DNA of 64,000 nt from an uncultured Oscillospiraceae bacterium (GCA_934646185.1 CAKUEH010000001.1:124001-188000), one strand, 5' to 3'. Shown: positions 44,645 through 54,080, counted from the first letter of the stretch. Notes: a model not told the origin generated them from the sequence alone. Program-made: numbers and translations.

Positions 44645-45105
44645 AGGGTAATTTCGAGCGACTTCTGCACGTCCTCCTCGTTGGCGATCGCCACGTCAAC
44701 GTGCTTTGCAAGCTCGCGCATGACCTCGCTGGCCTTTTTGTCATATTTCCACAGGTTCTTGCGATAGTTCATTCAGGTCGCAGGAAACGGTAATACCGCG
44801 CTTTTTGGCTTCCTGTACAGACTCCAGCGACAGCGCCATCGCGGATTCGGAGATTGCAGGCGTAATACCCGTGATGTGGAACCACTCCACGCCCTCGAAG
44901 GCTTTATCCCAGTCGATATCGCCGGGCTTCGCCATGGCGATGGCCGACCATGCGCGATCATAGATCACGTGGCTGGGAAGCTGGTTTGCGCCGCCTTCGA
45001 CATATTAGACGCCAAAGCGGCCGTCTCCGGTGACGATGCGGGAGGTGTCAACACCGAAGCCGCGCAGCTCCCGAACGCAGGCATCCGTGATATCGCCGCT
45101 TCGTC
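44645..45105 (-). pseudogene. 2-keto-3-deoxygluconate (PfkB-type) kinase remnant
   Basis: Three pieces of one kinase can be joined: GDITDACVRELRGFGVDTSRIVTGDGRFGV, then an in-frame TAA, YVEGGANQLPSHVIYDRAWSAIAMAKPGDIDWDKAFEGVEWFHITGI to VSCDLN, then a frameshift to NYRKNLWKYDKKASEVMRELAKHVDVAIANEEDVQKSLEI. The N-terminus and the C-terminal ATP-binding GAGD half are missing. So it has a stop, a frameshift and both ends cut. It may derive from a former sugar-acid pathway gene. Confidence 0.8.
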
Positions 45106-45161
45106 GATGCAAGCTTCATATCCCTCGTCCCGCCGCAGGCGGCAGGTCTCGTCCATTCCGC

Positions 45162-45210
45162 TGCATTTCCTCTTTCGACCGAACCCGCTGCGCTGGGCTT
45201 CGGTCGAATT
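45162..45210 (+). repeat. 49-bp hairpin repeat, copy 2
   Basis: Identical to 35433-35481 with the same TTCGACCGAA/TTCGGTCGAA stem. It directly follows the broken end of the sugar-kinase remnant. Confidence 0.8.
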
Positions 45211-45319
45211 TTGTGCCGCACATCGGCGCAACGTCCGGTTTTCTGGTGCTTAGCGGGTACGCGCCCGGCTGTACCACAAAAGCCGCACAAGCCGCCGACA
45301 CGGGTTCGACGGCGTGGTA

Positions 45320-45349
45320 ATCTTTGCTTACAGCGGCGCAGACTCTGCG
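45320..45349 (+). repeat. Island direct repeat, copy c
   Basis: ATCTTTGCTTACAGCGGCGC and then GACTCTGCG; the right palindrome arm is cut short compared with copies b and d. Confidence 0.65.
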
Positions 45350-45457
45350 TTTTTCTGGTCCATGCAAAAACCAGAACATACAATTTCACCGCCTATCGGA
45401 AGTGTTCCGATAGGCGGCGAAGTGTTTATATCAAGGAATGTTTTCCGTATGCGTTTT

Positions 45458-46327
45458 TTATCCTTTGACGGAGCCGGCGGTGACGCCTTTGACGATATAG
45501 CGCGAGAGGAAGATGTACACGAGCAGCACCGGCAGGATGGCAAGGAGGATGAACATATACACCTTGCCGAGGTCAAACTTCGAGTAGTCCGCCGCGCGCA
45601 GCTGTGCGATCATGATGGGGACGGTTTTCATTTCCGCTTTATCGAGCAGCAGAGCGGGCAGGAAGTAGTTGTTCCAGGACTCGACGAACGTGAAGATCAG
45701 CTGCACGGAGATGGCAGGCTTCAGCATGGGCAGCACGATTCGGTTGAAGGTGAAGAACTCGCCCGAGCCGTCGACACGCGCAGCCTCCACGATCTCCATG
45801 GGCAGGACGCTCTTCATGTACTGGATCATGTAGAAGAACACGACCGGCGCCGCGATGCCGGGGAGGATCAGCGGCAGATAGCTGTTCGTCAGCTTCAGCT
45901 TGTAGCACAGCTGGACAAAGCCTGCGGCGGAGACCTGCTTGGGAATGACCATGACGGCCATGATGAACAGGAATGCGAGCCGCTTGAGCTTAAAATTGTA
46001 GGCGTGCAGACCGTAGGCGGTCAGCGCGGAAAAATAGGTGGACAGAATGGCCGTCGCAGCCGCGATGATAAAGCTGTTGAACATGCCGCGCGGGATGTTG
46101 ATGGAGCTGTCGTTCCACGCGTTTTTGAGGTTCTCCAGAAAATGCCCCTGCGGCAGCGCCTTGAAGCCGCCCTGCAGATCTGCGTTGGTCCGGGACGCGT
46201 TGACGATCAGCATATAGAACGAGAACAGGCAGAGGACCGACAGAAAGATCAGCAGCGCATAGACCAGCACCCGGCTGACGGTCAGCATGGCGCGGGCTTT
46301 GCGGCTGTCAACGGAACTCTTTTTCAT
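45458..46327 (-). CDS. ABC sugar permease, MalG/LacG type
   Basis: Inner-membrane subunit of a carbohydrate ABC importer (CUT1). 289 residues with six helices and the permease signature around EAARVDGSGEFFTFNRIVLPMLKPA that contacts the ATPase. The ATG at 46327 has GGGGGTG upstream; a GTG three codons earlier is the alternative. It starts 13 bp after the MalF-type gene. No ATPase gene is in the cluster, so a shared MsmX-type ATPase is probably used. Confidence 0.92.
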   Translation of the reverse strand: MKKSSVDSRKARAMLTVSRVLVYALLIFLSVLCLFSFYMLIVNASRTNADLQGGFKALPQGHFLENLKNAWNDSSINIPRGMFNSFIIAAATAILSTYFSALTAYGLHAYNFKLKRLAFLFIMAVMVIPKQVSAAGFVQLCYKLKLTNSYLPLILPGIAAPVVFFYMIQYMKSVLPMEIVEAARVDGSGEFFTFNRIVLPMLKPAISVQLIFTFVESWNNYFLPALLLDKAEMKTVPIMIAQLRAADYSKFDLGKVYMFILLAILPVLLVYIFLSRYIVKGVTAGSVKG

Positions 46328-46340
46328 TGCACGCACCCCC

Positions 46341-47291
46341 TTACTGCTCGTCCTGCTTCGTCAGCGACTTGAACACCACAAGGCTCAGAAGACCCGTGAT
46401 GAGGAAGATCACGACGGAAATTGCGCCGGACATACCGTAGTTCTTGCTCGTCTTGAGGTAATTGTTGAGGTACATGACGAGCGTCGTCGAGGTGCGGTTC
46501 GGCGTTCCAAGCGCGTTGGTCAGCACCTGCGGCACATCGAACATCTGAAGACCGCCGATGAGCGCCGTGATGACCGTGTAGACTAAAATCGGCATCAGGA
46601 GCGGCAGCGTCACCTTGAAAAACACCTGCAGCGACGTCGCGCCGTCGATGTTTGCCGCCTCAAACAGGCTCTGGTCGATGCCCATGATGCCGGCCATGAG
46701 CAGGATCGTCGTGTTGCCGAACCACATGAGGAAGTTCATCAGGCAGATGAGCCCGCGCACGGTAAAGCGGATGTTGAAAAAGTCGATCGGCATATCGATC
46801 CAGCCGAGCTGCGTCAGGATCTGGTTGATCGGACCGACATTCGAAAACAGCATATAAAACAGCATCGCGAACGCCGATGCCATGATGAGGTTCGGCATAT
46901 AAATGACGGTCTTAAAGAACTGCTGGCCCTTGATCTTCAGGCGGTAGCTCGTAAAGAAGCACGCGAGCATCAGCGAGATCACGACCTGCGGGATCGCACC
47001 GCCGACCCAGAGTGCAATGGTATTTCCCGCATATTTCAAAATGTCGATCGTTCCGTTTTTATCCGGCGTAAAGAGCGTGATGTAGTTCTTCAGACCGACG
47101 AAATTCGGTCCGACCTGCGTCAGACCCTCCCGGTAGTTTTCAAAAAAGCTGTTGTAGATCGTCAGCAGCTGCGGCGCGAAGTGAAACAGTGCATAGGCCA
47201 GAAAGAACGGCGCGATAAAAATATAGCCCCACTTTGCGTAGCTGATTTTGGACCGTTTGGTTTTCAATTTGGGTGCTTTTGTCGTCTGCAT
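46341..47291 (-). CDS. ABC sugar permease, MalF/LacF type
   Basis: 316-residue CUT1 permease. It has an N-terminal cytoplasmic stretch KTKRSKISYAKWGYIFIAPFF, six helices and the EAA-like loop EAANIDGATSLQVFFKVTLPLLMPIL. GAGGAGGAG precedes the ATG. It lies between the binding protein and the second permease gene and surely works with them. Confidence 0.92.
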   Translation of the reverse strand: MQTTKAPKLKTKRSKISYAKWGYIFIAPFFLAYALFHFAPQLLTIYNSFFENYREGLTQVGPNFVGLKNYITLFTPDKNGTIDILKYAGNTIALWVGGAIPQVVISLMLACFFTSYRLKIKGQQFFKTVIYMPNLIMASAFAMLFYMLFSNVGPINQILTQLGWIDMPIDFFNIRFTVRGLICLMNFLMWFGNTTILLMAGIMGIDQSLFEAANIDGATSLQVFFKVTLPLLMPILVYTVITALIGGLQMFDVPQVLTNALGTPNRTSTTLVMYLNNYLKTSKNYGMSGAISVVIFLITGLLSLVVFKSLTKQDEQ

Positions 47292-47384
47292 CAGATCTCC
47301 TCCTCTTATTCTCAGACGTAGTTCCCAGCGGGGTGAATCGACTGGATCGAAACGACCGGTTCGGAAGCGCGCCCGAAATCGGCG

Positions 47385-47412
47385 CCGGGGCAGGGCGTTC
47401 GCCCTGCCCCGG
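47385..47412. terminator. GC-rich hairpin between binding-protein and permease genes
   Basis: 12-bp perfect stem CCGGGGCAGGGC with loop GTTC but no following T run. In sugar ABC operons such hairpins commonly stabilise the binding-protein message or reduce read-through, giving more binding protein than permease. Confidence 0.65.
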
Positions 47413-47425
47413 GAAGCCGCAGGAT

Positions 47426-48811
47426 TTACGGAGTGACGATGGTCGGATACTTTTCGTTGATGTACTTATAGAAGTTGCTCATGGCCTCGTCCTCGGTGAC
47501 GGTGCCCTTGCAGTACTCTCTCCAGTTGGCCTGCAGACCCTCGTTGAGCAGCTGGTCATAGATGGTGTGGTTTTCGAACTTGATGTTCTTGGCAAGGTCG
47601 CAGAACAGTGCGATGTCGTTCTGGCCGCCGAGGAACTCGCTGCCGTAGGTCGGATCCTGCGCAACGGTCTCGTTGACCTTCTGGTTGTTGGAGAACTGCG
47701 CCTCGTTCTTGACCAGGTTCGTGCAGACCTCTTCATCGTTGATGAAGGTGTTCATGATATCGGCAACCATGGTGGGGTTATCCGTGCCGGCAGGAGCCAG
47801 CAGCCACGTACCGCCCCAGAAGTGTGCCTGCGGGCCTTCGCAGATCGCCCAGTCGCCGAAGCAGCCCTTGTCCGCGTCCTGTGCGTTGCCCATGGAGAAG
47901 TTGAAGTACCAGGCCGGCCCAAAGTAGCACATGGCCTTGCCGTCTCCGAACATCTGCGCGGTGCACTCATCGGACCAGATATCGCAGTCCTGCGTGTAGC
48001 CGTTGTCGGAGAAGTCCTTGGCCTGCTGCATCCAGGTCCGGATGGCGGGATCGATCTGGAGGTTGTTGTTTGCGTCGACCCACGGTTCGGAAACGTTGTT
48101 GGAGAAGACACGGTAGGTAGCAGCCTCGGAGGCGGTCATCAGATAGCCCTTGGCCTTGGCGTCAGCCGCGACAGCATTGAACTTGTCCCAGCTGTTCAGC
48201 AGCTCCTGGACCTCGGCGGGATCGTCGGTGCCCAGAACGTCCTTGGCGATGGAGCGGCGATAAATGAGAGCTGCCGGGCAGCACTGGAAGGAGACGCCCT
48301 TGACCACGCCGGAAGCGTCGGAAGCAGCCTGCACGGTGTAGGCATAGGTGTTGGAGAAGTCGGTCACGCCGAGGGCGGTGATGTCCTGCGTGACGGGCGA
48401 CTCGGTGTACTTCTGGATGTAGTCGGCCTCAGCGAGGAACAGGTCGACCTTGTCGTCGGCGGAAGCGTTCTCCTGATTGAGCAGCGCCTCGTCGAGCTTG
48501 TCCTGATAGGCGCCGTCGGCGCTCGGGGTGATGATCCAGTTGACGGTCACGCCTTCGGGAACGGTGTAGTACTTCTCAAAGAAGCCCTTGAATTCTTCGT
48601 TCCAGGCGTAGATGTTGAAGACCTTGCCTTCCTCGGAAGCGGGTTCTTCGGCGGCAGTCTCTTCGGCGGCGGTGGTTTCTTCGGTCTTGGCCGGCTCGGC
48701 CGTTTCCGTGGAAGCGGCGGGCGTGTCGGTCGTCGTTTCCTTGCTCGCGCAGCCTGCAAACACAGCTGCGAGCATCAGGACTGCAAGCAGCAGCGCAAGA
48801 TACTTTTTCAT
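47426..48811 (-). CDS. ABC sugar-binding lipoprotein
   Basis: 461-residue extracellular solute-binding protein (family 1). The start MKKYLALLLAVLMLAAVFAGC has AGGAGG upstream and places the lipobox Cys at residue 21; an in-frame extension to 48970 is antisense to nothing useful and unsupported. A Thr/Ala/Glu-rich linker (residues 22-60) precedes the binding domain. Neighbouring LacI, GH94 and GH1 genes make cellobiose or cello-oligosaccharides the likely ligand. Confidence 0.92.
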   Translation of the reverse strand: MKKYLALLLAVLMLAAVFAGCASKETTTDTPAASTETAEPAKTEETTAAEETAAEEPASEEGKVFNIYAWNEEFKGFFEKYYTVPEGVTVNWIITPSADGAYQDKLDEALLNQENASADDKVDLFLAEADYIQKYTESPVTQDITALGVTDFSNTYAYTVQAASDASGVVKGVSFQCCPAALIYRRSIAKDVLGTDDPAEVQELLNSWDKFNAVAADAKAKGYLMTASEAATYRVFSNNVSEPWVDANNNLQIDPAIRTWMQQAKDFSDNGYTQDCDIWSDECTAQMFGDGKAMCYFGPAWYFNFSMGNAQDADKGCFGDWAICEGPQAHFWGGTWLLAPAGTDNPTMVADIMNTFINDEEVCTNLVKNEAQFSNNQKVNETVAQDPTYGSEFLGGQNDIALFCDLAKNIKFENHTIYDQLLNEGLQANWREYCKGTVTEDEAMSNFYKYINEKYPTIVTP

Positions 48812-48887
48812 TTGAATTCCTCCTGTAAAAATATAATGGTTGGTACTTTGATCTATGTGCACTGCCTCGCGGCAGAGAGCACCATCT

Positions 48888-49895
48888 TCAAATCGCGCGG
48901 ACGGAGCCACCCTCGACCAGCTTGCCCGGAATGAGAATCCGGTCGACCAGTGCGGTACGCGGCTTTTCAATGAGCTCGATGAGCTTCGCGGCGGCGGTCT
49001 TGCCGAGCGCGGCCGTGTCCTGACGATAGGTGGTCATCGCCGGGTTCGTAACGCTTGCAAGCTGGATGCCGTCATAGGCTGCGGCGCTGACATCCTCGGG
49101 AAGGCGAAGCCCCATGCGCCGGATGGCGTTGCCGCCGCCGATGCTGGAAAAATCGTCCGGCATCAGGATGCAGGTCGGCCGCTCCGGCAACCGAAGCAGT
49201 TCCTGCGTCAGCTCCGCGCAGCGGTCGGGGTCATGGTACACGCCCTCGCGGACATATTCCTCCGGGATCTCCAGGCCCAGCGCATCGCAGGCACGGTAGA
49301 AGCCTGTCAGGCGGTTTTCCGTGACGGTGGTACGTTCGCCGTGGATGAATGCGATGCGGCGGTGGCCCTTCGCATAGATGTAGCGGATCAGCTCCTCCAT
49401 GCCGCGCACGTTGTCAGAAAGGACGGCGGCGCGGTTATTGAAGACGTGATCGATGGTCACGACCGGAAGGCGGGAATTGACCAGTTCCAGCACCTGCGGA
49501 TCATTGAAATCGACGCAGGCAATCACCACGCCGTCGACGCCGCGATACTGGCAGTGCTGCAGGTATGTCGTCGCCTTTTTGCCGACGTTGCGGTTGATGA
49601 AGGTAATGTCATAGCCGTTGGCCTCGGCCTCGACCTTGAGGCTCTCGAGCACGGCGGAGAAATATTCATGCGCAAGACCGCTTCTGCGCTCATCGACGAA
49701 CAGAACGCCGATATTATAGGTGCGGTTTGTTTTCAACGCACGGGCGGCAGAGTTGGTCATATAGCCGAGGGAGTCGGCGGTATTACAAATCAACTCCCGC
49801 GTCTGCTCGCCGATGTCCGGCTGCCCGGAGAGGGCCTTGCTGACGGTCGCGACCGAAACTCCGCAGGCCTTTGCGATATCCTTCATAGAAACCAT
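48888..49895 (-). CDS. LacI-family repressor of the cellobiose module
   Basis: 335 residues: HTH at the N-terminus (SMKDIAKACGVSVATVSKALSG) and a periplasmic-binding-like sugar domain. The ATG giving MVSMKDIAKA has GGAGGC upstream. It heads the minus-strand operon lacI-binding protein-permeases and is divergent from the GH94-GH1 operon; two AAACGATT-containing sites in the shared region (49931-49946 and 50202-50215) are likely its operators. Confidence 0.92.
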   Translation of the reverse strand: MVSMKDIAKACGVSVATVSKALSGQPDIGEQTRELICNTADSLGYMTNSAARALKTNRTYNIGVLFVDERRSGLAHEYFSAVLESLKVEAEANGYDITFINRNVGKKATTYLQHCQYRGVDGVVIACVDFNDPQVLELVNSRLPVVTIDHVFNNRAAVLSDNVRGMEELIRYIYAKGHRRIAFIHGERTTVTENRLTGFYRACDALGLEIPEEYVREGVYHDPDRCAELTQELLRLPERPTCILMPDDFSSIGGGNAIRRMGLRLPEDVSAAAYDGIQLASVTNPAMTTYRQDTAALGKTAAAKLIELIEKPRTALVDRILIPGKLVEGGSVRAI

Positions 49896-49930
49896 GCCGG
49901 TCTGCCTCCATTTCATCCCCGCGTTTTCTT

Positions 49931-49977
49931 AATCGTTTTCGTAACCTCAAGATAGCGGATTCCTCGCAAAAATGCAA
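49931..49977 (-). promoter_or_regulatory. lacI promoter and operator candidate
   Basis: Minus-strand TTGCAT (49977-49972) and TATCTT (49954-49949) with 17 bp between. Directly after the -10 lies GTTACGAAAACGATTAA (49945-49929), a LacI-type half-palindrome. The position fits autorepression. Confidence 0.6.
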
Positions 49978-50193
49978 GTGATTTTTTTCGCTTTTTGAGG
50001 TTTTAAATGAAGTTTGGATGTTCTGCTCAGTTTTCTCACGTAAATTTAGCAGTTTTGACAGCTTAACGCTTCCGAAACTTGCTCTGCATTTTCCCACATT
50101 CATGAGAAAACATGTTTTTTCAGAAAAAACCGCAAAATATGTCTTGCATTTTGATCAAAAAGCAGCTATTGTAAAGATGCATATCCGTTATAT

Positions 50194-50222
50194 TGACAAC
50201 TCAAACGATTTCGAATACTGCC
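50194..50222 (+). promoter_or_regulatory. GH94 operon promoter and operator candidate
   Basis: Perfect TTGACA (50194-50199) with a weak TACTGC 17 bp later; the spacer contains TCAAACGATTTCGA (50202-50215), sharing AAACGATT with the lacI site. The rest of the 49,978-50,193 interval is AT-rich without a gene. Confidence 0.5.
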
Positions 50223-50260
50223 AGTACGCACCAGCCTGCTGGCATGGGAAGGAGTTCTAA

Positions 50261-52699
50261 ATGCAATTCGGCCATTTTGACGATCAGCAGCGGGAATATG
50301 TGATCACCGACCCGCGCACACCGCTTCCATGGATCAACTATCTCGGCAGTGAGGATTTTTTCACGCTCCTGTCCAACACGGCAGGCGGCTACTGCTTCTA
50401 TCGTGACGCGCGGCTGCGTCGGCTGACGCGCTACCGCTATAATAACTGCCCAACCGATCAGGAGGGCTTCCATATTTACATCAAAGACGGCGCTACCGTC
50501 TGGAACCCCGGCTGGCAGCCCGCGAAAACGGAGCTGGACCGCTATACCTGCCGCCACGGCCTCGGCTACAGCGTGATCGAGGGGCAGAAAAACGGCGTTT
50601 CGGCCGCGCAGACGCTGCTGATCCCGCAGGGCGACAACTGCCTGCTCATCCGGCTGACGCTGAAAAATGGGACTGACGCAGAAAAGACGCTCGATGTGTT
50701 CCCCTATGTAGAGTTCTGCCTCTGGGACGCAATGGACGACGGCTCCAACTTCCAGCGGAACTTTTCCATCGGCGAGGTTGAGGTCGAGCCGGACGCCATT
50801 TATCACAAATCCGAATACCGCGAGCGGCGCGATCACTATGCCGTGTTCTGGGCGAACCGCCCGTATGACGGCTTCGATACCGCGCGCGACGCCTTCATTG
50901 GCCTCTACGGCTCCCCTGCCCTGCCCGAGGCTGTCAAAAACGGGCGCTGCACCGGCTCGGCCGCGCACGGCTGGGCGCCGGTCGGCGCGATGCATTTCCA
51001 TATGGCGCTGCGGCCCGGCGAGTCGCGGGAACTTTTCTTTGGTCTTGGCTACGTGGAAAACCCGGAGGATGAGAAATTCTCCGCGCCCGGCGTGATCAAC
51101 AAGACGCGCGCGCATGCGATGATCGAAAAATACCGTACCCCGGCACAGTTTGACGCGGCAATGGACGCGCTGCGCGGGCACTGGGACAGGCTTCTTTCGA
51201 ATTTCCACGCAGAGACCGGCGATGAAAAGGTCGACCGGATGGTCAACATCTGGAACCAGTATCAGTGCATGGTCACGTTCAACATGAGCCGCTCTGCCTC
51301 CTATTTTGAAAGCGGCATGGGCCGCGGCATGGGCTTCCGTGATTCGTGTCAGGATCTGCTCGGATTTGTACACATCATTCCGGAACGGGCGCGGGAGCGT
51401 ATTCTGGACATTGCCGCCACGCAGTTTGCAGACGGCAGCGCCTATCATCAGTACCAGCCGCTCACAAAAAAGGGGAATCTTGCTGTCGGCAGTGGGTTCA
51501 ACGATGACCCGCTGTGGCTGATCGCAGGCGTGGACGCTTACTTACGCGAAACGGGCGACTGGTCGATCCTGGACGAGACCGTGACCTTTGACTGTGACCC
51601 GGACAACGCCGCGCCTCTCATGGAGCATCTGCGCCGCAGCTTCCGGTTCACCTGCACGCATCTCGGGCCGCACAAGCTGCCCCTTATCGGCCGCGCCGAC
51701 TGGAACGACTGCCTGAATCTCAACTGCTTCTCCGCCCACCCCGGCGAAAGCTTCCAGATCACCGGCCCCAGCGAGGGCCCCGTCGCAGAGTCCGTGTTCA
51801 TCGCGGGGATGTTCGTCAAATACGTCAGAGCCTACGCCGGAATCCTCCGTTACCTCGGTTTGACCGAAGAGGCAGCCAGTGCAGACGAAGCCGCAGCTGA
51901 GATGGAGAAAACCGTTTTGGACGCGGGCTGGGATGGAGCGTGGTTCCGCCGGGCCTACGACGCGTTCGGCGCGCCCGTCGGAAGCAAAGACTGCGCCGAG
52001 GGACAGATCTTCATCGAGCCGCAGGGCATGTGCGTCATGGCCGGCATCGGCAAGGAAACCGGCGAGGCTGCACAGGCGCTGAAAAGCGTGGAAGATCGGC
52101 TCGACAGCAGGTTCGGCATCGTCCTTCTGCAGCCGGCCTACACAAAATATTATCTGAATCTCGGCGAGATCAGCTCGTATCCGCCCGGATACAAGGAAAA
52201 TGCGGGGATTTTCTGTCACAACAATCCCTGGATTACCTGCGCGGAGGCCGTCCTGGGGCACGGCGCACGCGCGTTTGAGACCTATCGGAAGATCTGCCCG
52301 GCCTATCTGGAAGCCGTCAGTGAGGTCCACCGCACGGAGCCGTATGTCTACAGCCAGATGGTCGCAGGCAAGGACGCGCCGACGTTCGGCGAGGCCAAAA
52401 ACAGCTGGCTGACCGGCACGGCCGCATGGACGTTCGTATCGATCTCGCAGGCCATTCTCGGTGTGCAGCCGGAGCTGGACGGGCTGCGGATCAACCCGTG
52501 TGTCCCGCCGGAATGGAAGCAGCTCACGCTGACCCGGCGCTTCCGCGGCGCGCAGTACCGCATCACGGTCGAAAATCCGGACGGCGCGGAGCACGGCGTG
52601 CGGGAGCTGTATGTGGACGGCGTGCGGCAGGGCGGGAACCTGATCGCGCCCGCCGCGCCGGGCAGCGTTGTTTCGGTGCGCGTGGTCATGGGAGGCTGA
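50261..52699 (+). CDS. Cellobiose phosphorylase (GH94)
   Basis: Phosphorolyses cellobiose to glucose 1-phosphate and glucose in the cytoplasm. 812 residues, normal for the family. It opens MQFGHFDDQQREYVITDPRTPLPWINYLG, a hallmark of cellobiose phosphorylases; the catalytic Asp lies in RADWNDCLNLN (residues 478-488). Further signatures are SGMGRGMGFRDSCQDL and SSYPPGYKENAGIFCHNNPW. AAGGAG precedes the ATG. It saves one ATP compared with hydrolysis, and the following GH1 gene hydrolyses other beta-glucosides. Confidence 0.94.
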   Translation: MQFGHFDDQQREYVITDPRTPLPWINYLGSEDFFTLLSNTAGGYCFYRDARLRRLTRYRYNNCPTDQEGFHIYIKDGATVWNPGWQPAKTELDRYTCRHGLGYSVIEGQKNGVSAAQTLLIPQGDNCLLIRLTLKNGTDAEKTLDVFPYVEFCLWDAMDDGSNFQRNFSIGEVEVEPDAIYHKSEYRERRDHYAVFWANRPYDGFDTARDAFIGLYGSPALPEAVKNGRCTGSAAHGWAPVGAMHFHMALRPGESRELFFGLGYVENPEDEKFSAPGVINKTRAHAMIEKYRTPAQFDAAMDALRGHWDRLLSNFHAETGDEKVDRMVNIWNQYQCMVTFNMSRSASYFESGMGRGMGFRDSCQDLLGFVHIIPERARERILDIAATQFADGSAYHQYQPLTKKGNLAVGSGFNDDPLWLIAGVDAYLRETGDWSILDETVTFDCDPDNAAPLMEHLRRSFRFTCTHLGPHKLPLIGRADWNDCLNLNCFSAHPGESFQITGPSEGPVAESVFIAGMFVKYVRAYAGILRYLGLTEEAASADEAAAEMEKTVLDAGWDGAWFRRAYDAFGAPVGSKDCAEGQIFIEPQGMCVMAGIGKETGEAAQALKSVEDRLDSRFGIVLLQPAYTKYYLNLGEISSYPPGYKENAGIFCHNNPWITCAEAVLGHGARAFETYRKICPAYLEAVSEVHRTEPYVYSQMVAGKDAPTFGEAKNSWLTGTAAWTFVSISQAILGVQPELDGLRINPCVPPEWKQLTLTRRFRGAQYRITVENPDGAEHGVRELYVDGVRQGGNLIAPAAPGSVVSVRVVMGG

Positions 52700-52700
52700 G

Positions 52701-54041
52701 ATGGCGTTTCGCGAGGATTTTGTCTGGGGCGCGGCGTCAAGCGCGTATCAGACCGAGGGCTTCCCGTCCGCGGATGGCGGTGGGGAGAGCATCTGGGACG
52801 CATTCTGCCGCCAGCCCGGCGTGATCGCAAATGGAGATAACGGCTCGATCGCCTGCGACGGCTATCACCGCTTTGAAGAGGACATCGGGCTTTTAGCCTC
52901 GCTCGGCTTATCCGCTTACCGGTTTTCGACAAGCTGGGCGCGCATTGACCCGAACGGCGACGGCCGGTGGAACGTGGCTGGACTCCAATACTACGACCGC
53001 GTGGTGGACTGCTGCCTTGCAAACGGCGTTACGCCGTGGATGACACTCTATCACTGGGAGCTGCCGCAGGCGCTGGAGGAAAAAGGCGGCTGGCAGAATT
53101 ACGAGACGGTGGAACGCTTTGCGCAGTTTGCAGGCATGATGGCGGCACATTTTTCCGGCCGTGTTTCGCATTTCATCACCCTCAACGAGCCGCAGATCGT
53201 GCTCAAGCTCGGATACGCCGACGGCATTCATGCGCCCGGGAAGCGGCTTTCGCTTCCGGGACTCGTTTCGTGCTGGAAAAACCTCATGCTGGCGCACGGG
53301 CTTTCCTTCCGGGCCATCCGGAACGCTGCGCCGGAAGCTTTGATCGGCATTGCCTCCACCGGCAAGCTCTGCTATCCGCACAGCCCTGCTGATGAGACCG
53401 CCGCACGGCAGGAAACCTTTCGCCTGACAGATGCCGACTGGATGTTCACGCACCCGATCGTTTTAGACGCCGTATGCCTAGGCCGCGTCAAACCGGAAGC
53501 GGGAGCGCTTCGCGGCCTTTTAGGCGCCGTCACGCCCGCAGAGTGGGACACGATGCACGCCGTTCCGGATTTCATCGGCATCAATTCGTACAACGGCAGC
53601 GAGATTGCCGCCGGGCCGGATGGTGCACCAGTCTATCTGCCGCGGCCGCAGGGCTTTGCCTGCACGGCGCTCAAGTGGCCCGTCACGCCGGAGATCATGG
53701 AGTATGGCTATGCCCACCTCTATGAACGTTACAAGCTGCCGCTTTATGTGACCGAGTGCGGGCTGAGCTGTAATGACCATATCTTCCTTGACGGGAAAGT
53801 TCACGACGTGGACCGGATCGATTCTCTGCACCGCTATCTGCTTGCGCTTTGCAGAGGATGTGAACGGGCCGACGTCCGCGGCTTTTTCCACTGGTCGCTG
53901 ACCGACAATTTTGAGTGGCACAGCGGCTATGCCGAGCGCTTCGGCCTGATCTATGTCGACTATCCGACGCAAAAACGGATTCTGAAGGACAGCGCGCACT
54001 GGTATGCGCAGACCGCCCGGGAAAACGGCAGAAATCTGTAG
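52701..54041 (+). CDS. Beta-glucosidase (GH1)
   Basis: Retaining beta-glucosidase of 446 residues. The N-terminal signature is FVWGAASSAYQTEG; the acid/base Glu is E163 in TLNEP and the nucleophile E352 in YVTECGLS (usually TENG, here TECG). WSLTDNFEWHSGY near the end binds the sugar. It begins one base after the GH94 stop, using GGAGG inside the GH94 end, so the two are tightly coupled. No signal peptide, so it acts on imported sugars. It may be a 6-phospho-glucosidase only if a PTS were present, which it is not. Confidence 0.93.
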   Translation: MAFREDFVWGAASSAYQTEGFPSADGGGESIWDAFCRQPGVIANGDNGSIACDGYHRFEEDIGLLASLGLSAYRFSTSWARIDPNGDGRWNVAGLQYYDRVVDCCLANGVTPWMTLYHWELPQALEEKGGWQNYETVERFAQFAGMMAAHFSGRVSHFITLNEPQIVLKLGYADGIHAPGKRLSLPGLVSCWKNLMLAHGLSFRAIRNAAPEALIGIASTGKLCYPHSPADETAARQETFRLTDADWMFTHPIVLDAVCLGRVKPEAGALRGLLGAVTPAEWDTMHAVPDFIGINSYNGSEIAAGPDGAPVYLPRPQGFACTALKWPVTPEIMEYGYAHLYERYKLPLYVTECGLSCNDHIFLDGKVHDVDRIDSLHRYLLALCRGCERADVRGFFHWSLTDNFEWHSGYAERFGLIYVDYPTQKRILKDSAHWYAQTARENGRNL

Positions 54042-54043
54042 CT

Positions 54044-54080
54044 ATTCTTTGTTTACAGCGGCGCAGAACCTGCGCCGCTG
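54044..54080 (+). repeat. Island direct repeat, copy d, acting as terminator
   Basis: Full copy with 10-bp palindrome CAGCGGCGCA/TGCGCCGCTG and loop GAACC, followed by GTTTTC. It starts 2 bp after the GH1 stop, so it can terminate that operon. Confidence 0.8.

Larger units (their letters stand above)
45106..45457. other. Gene-free stretch with repeats upstream of the ABC transporter end
   Basis: About 350 bp holding the second 49-bp hairpin repeat (45162-45210), partly conserved flank up to about 45,306, and island repeat copy c (45320-45349). A small inverted repeat CGCCTATCGGAAGTGTTCCGATAGGCG-like hairpin (45391-45417) lies 40 bp beyond the permease stop and can terminate the ABC operon. 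Confidence 0.6.

Noticed and set aside
50201..51448. 415-codon minus-strand frame opposite the GH94 gene
   Set aside because: The plus strand encodes an unmistakable cellobiose phosphorylase; the minus frame lacks start signals and family motifs.
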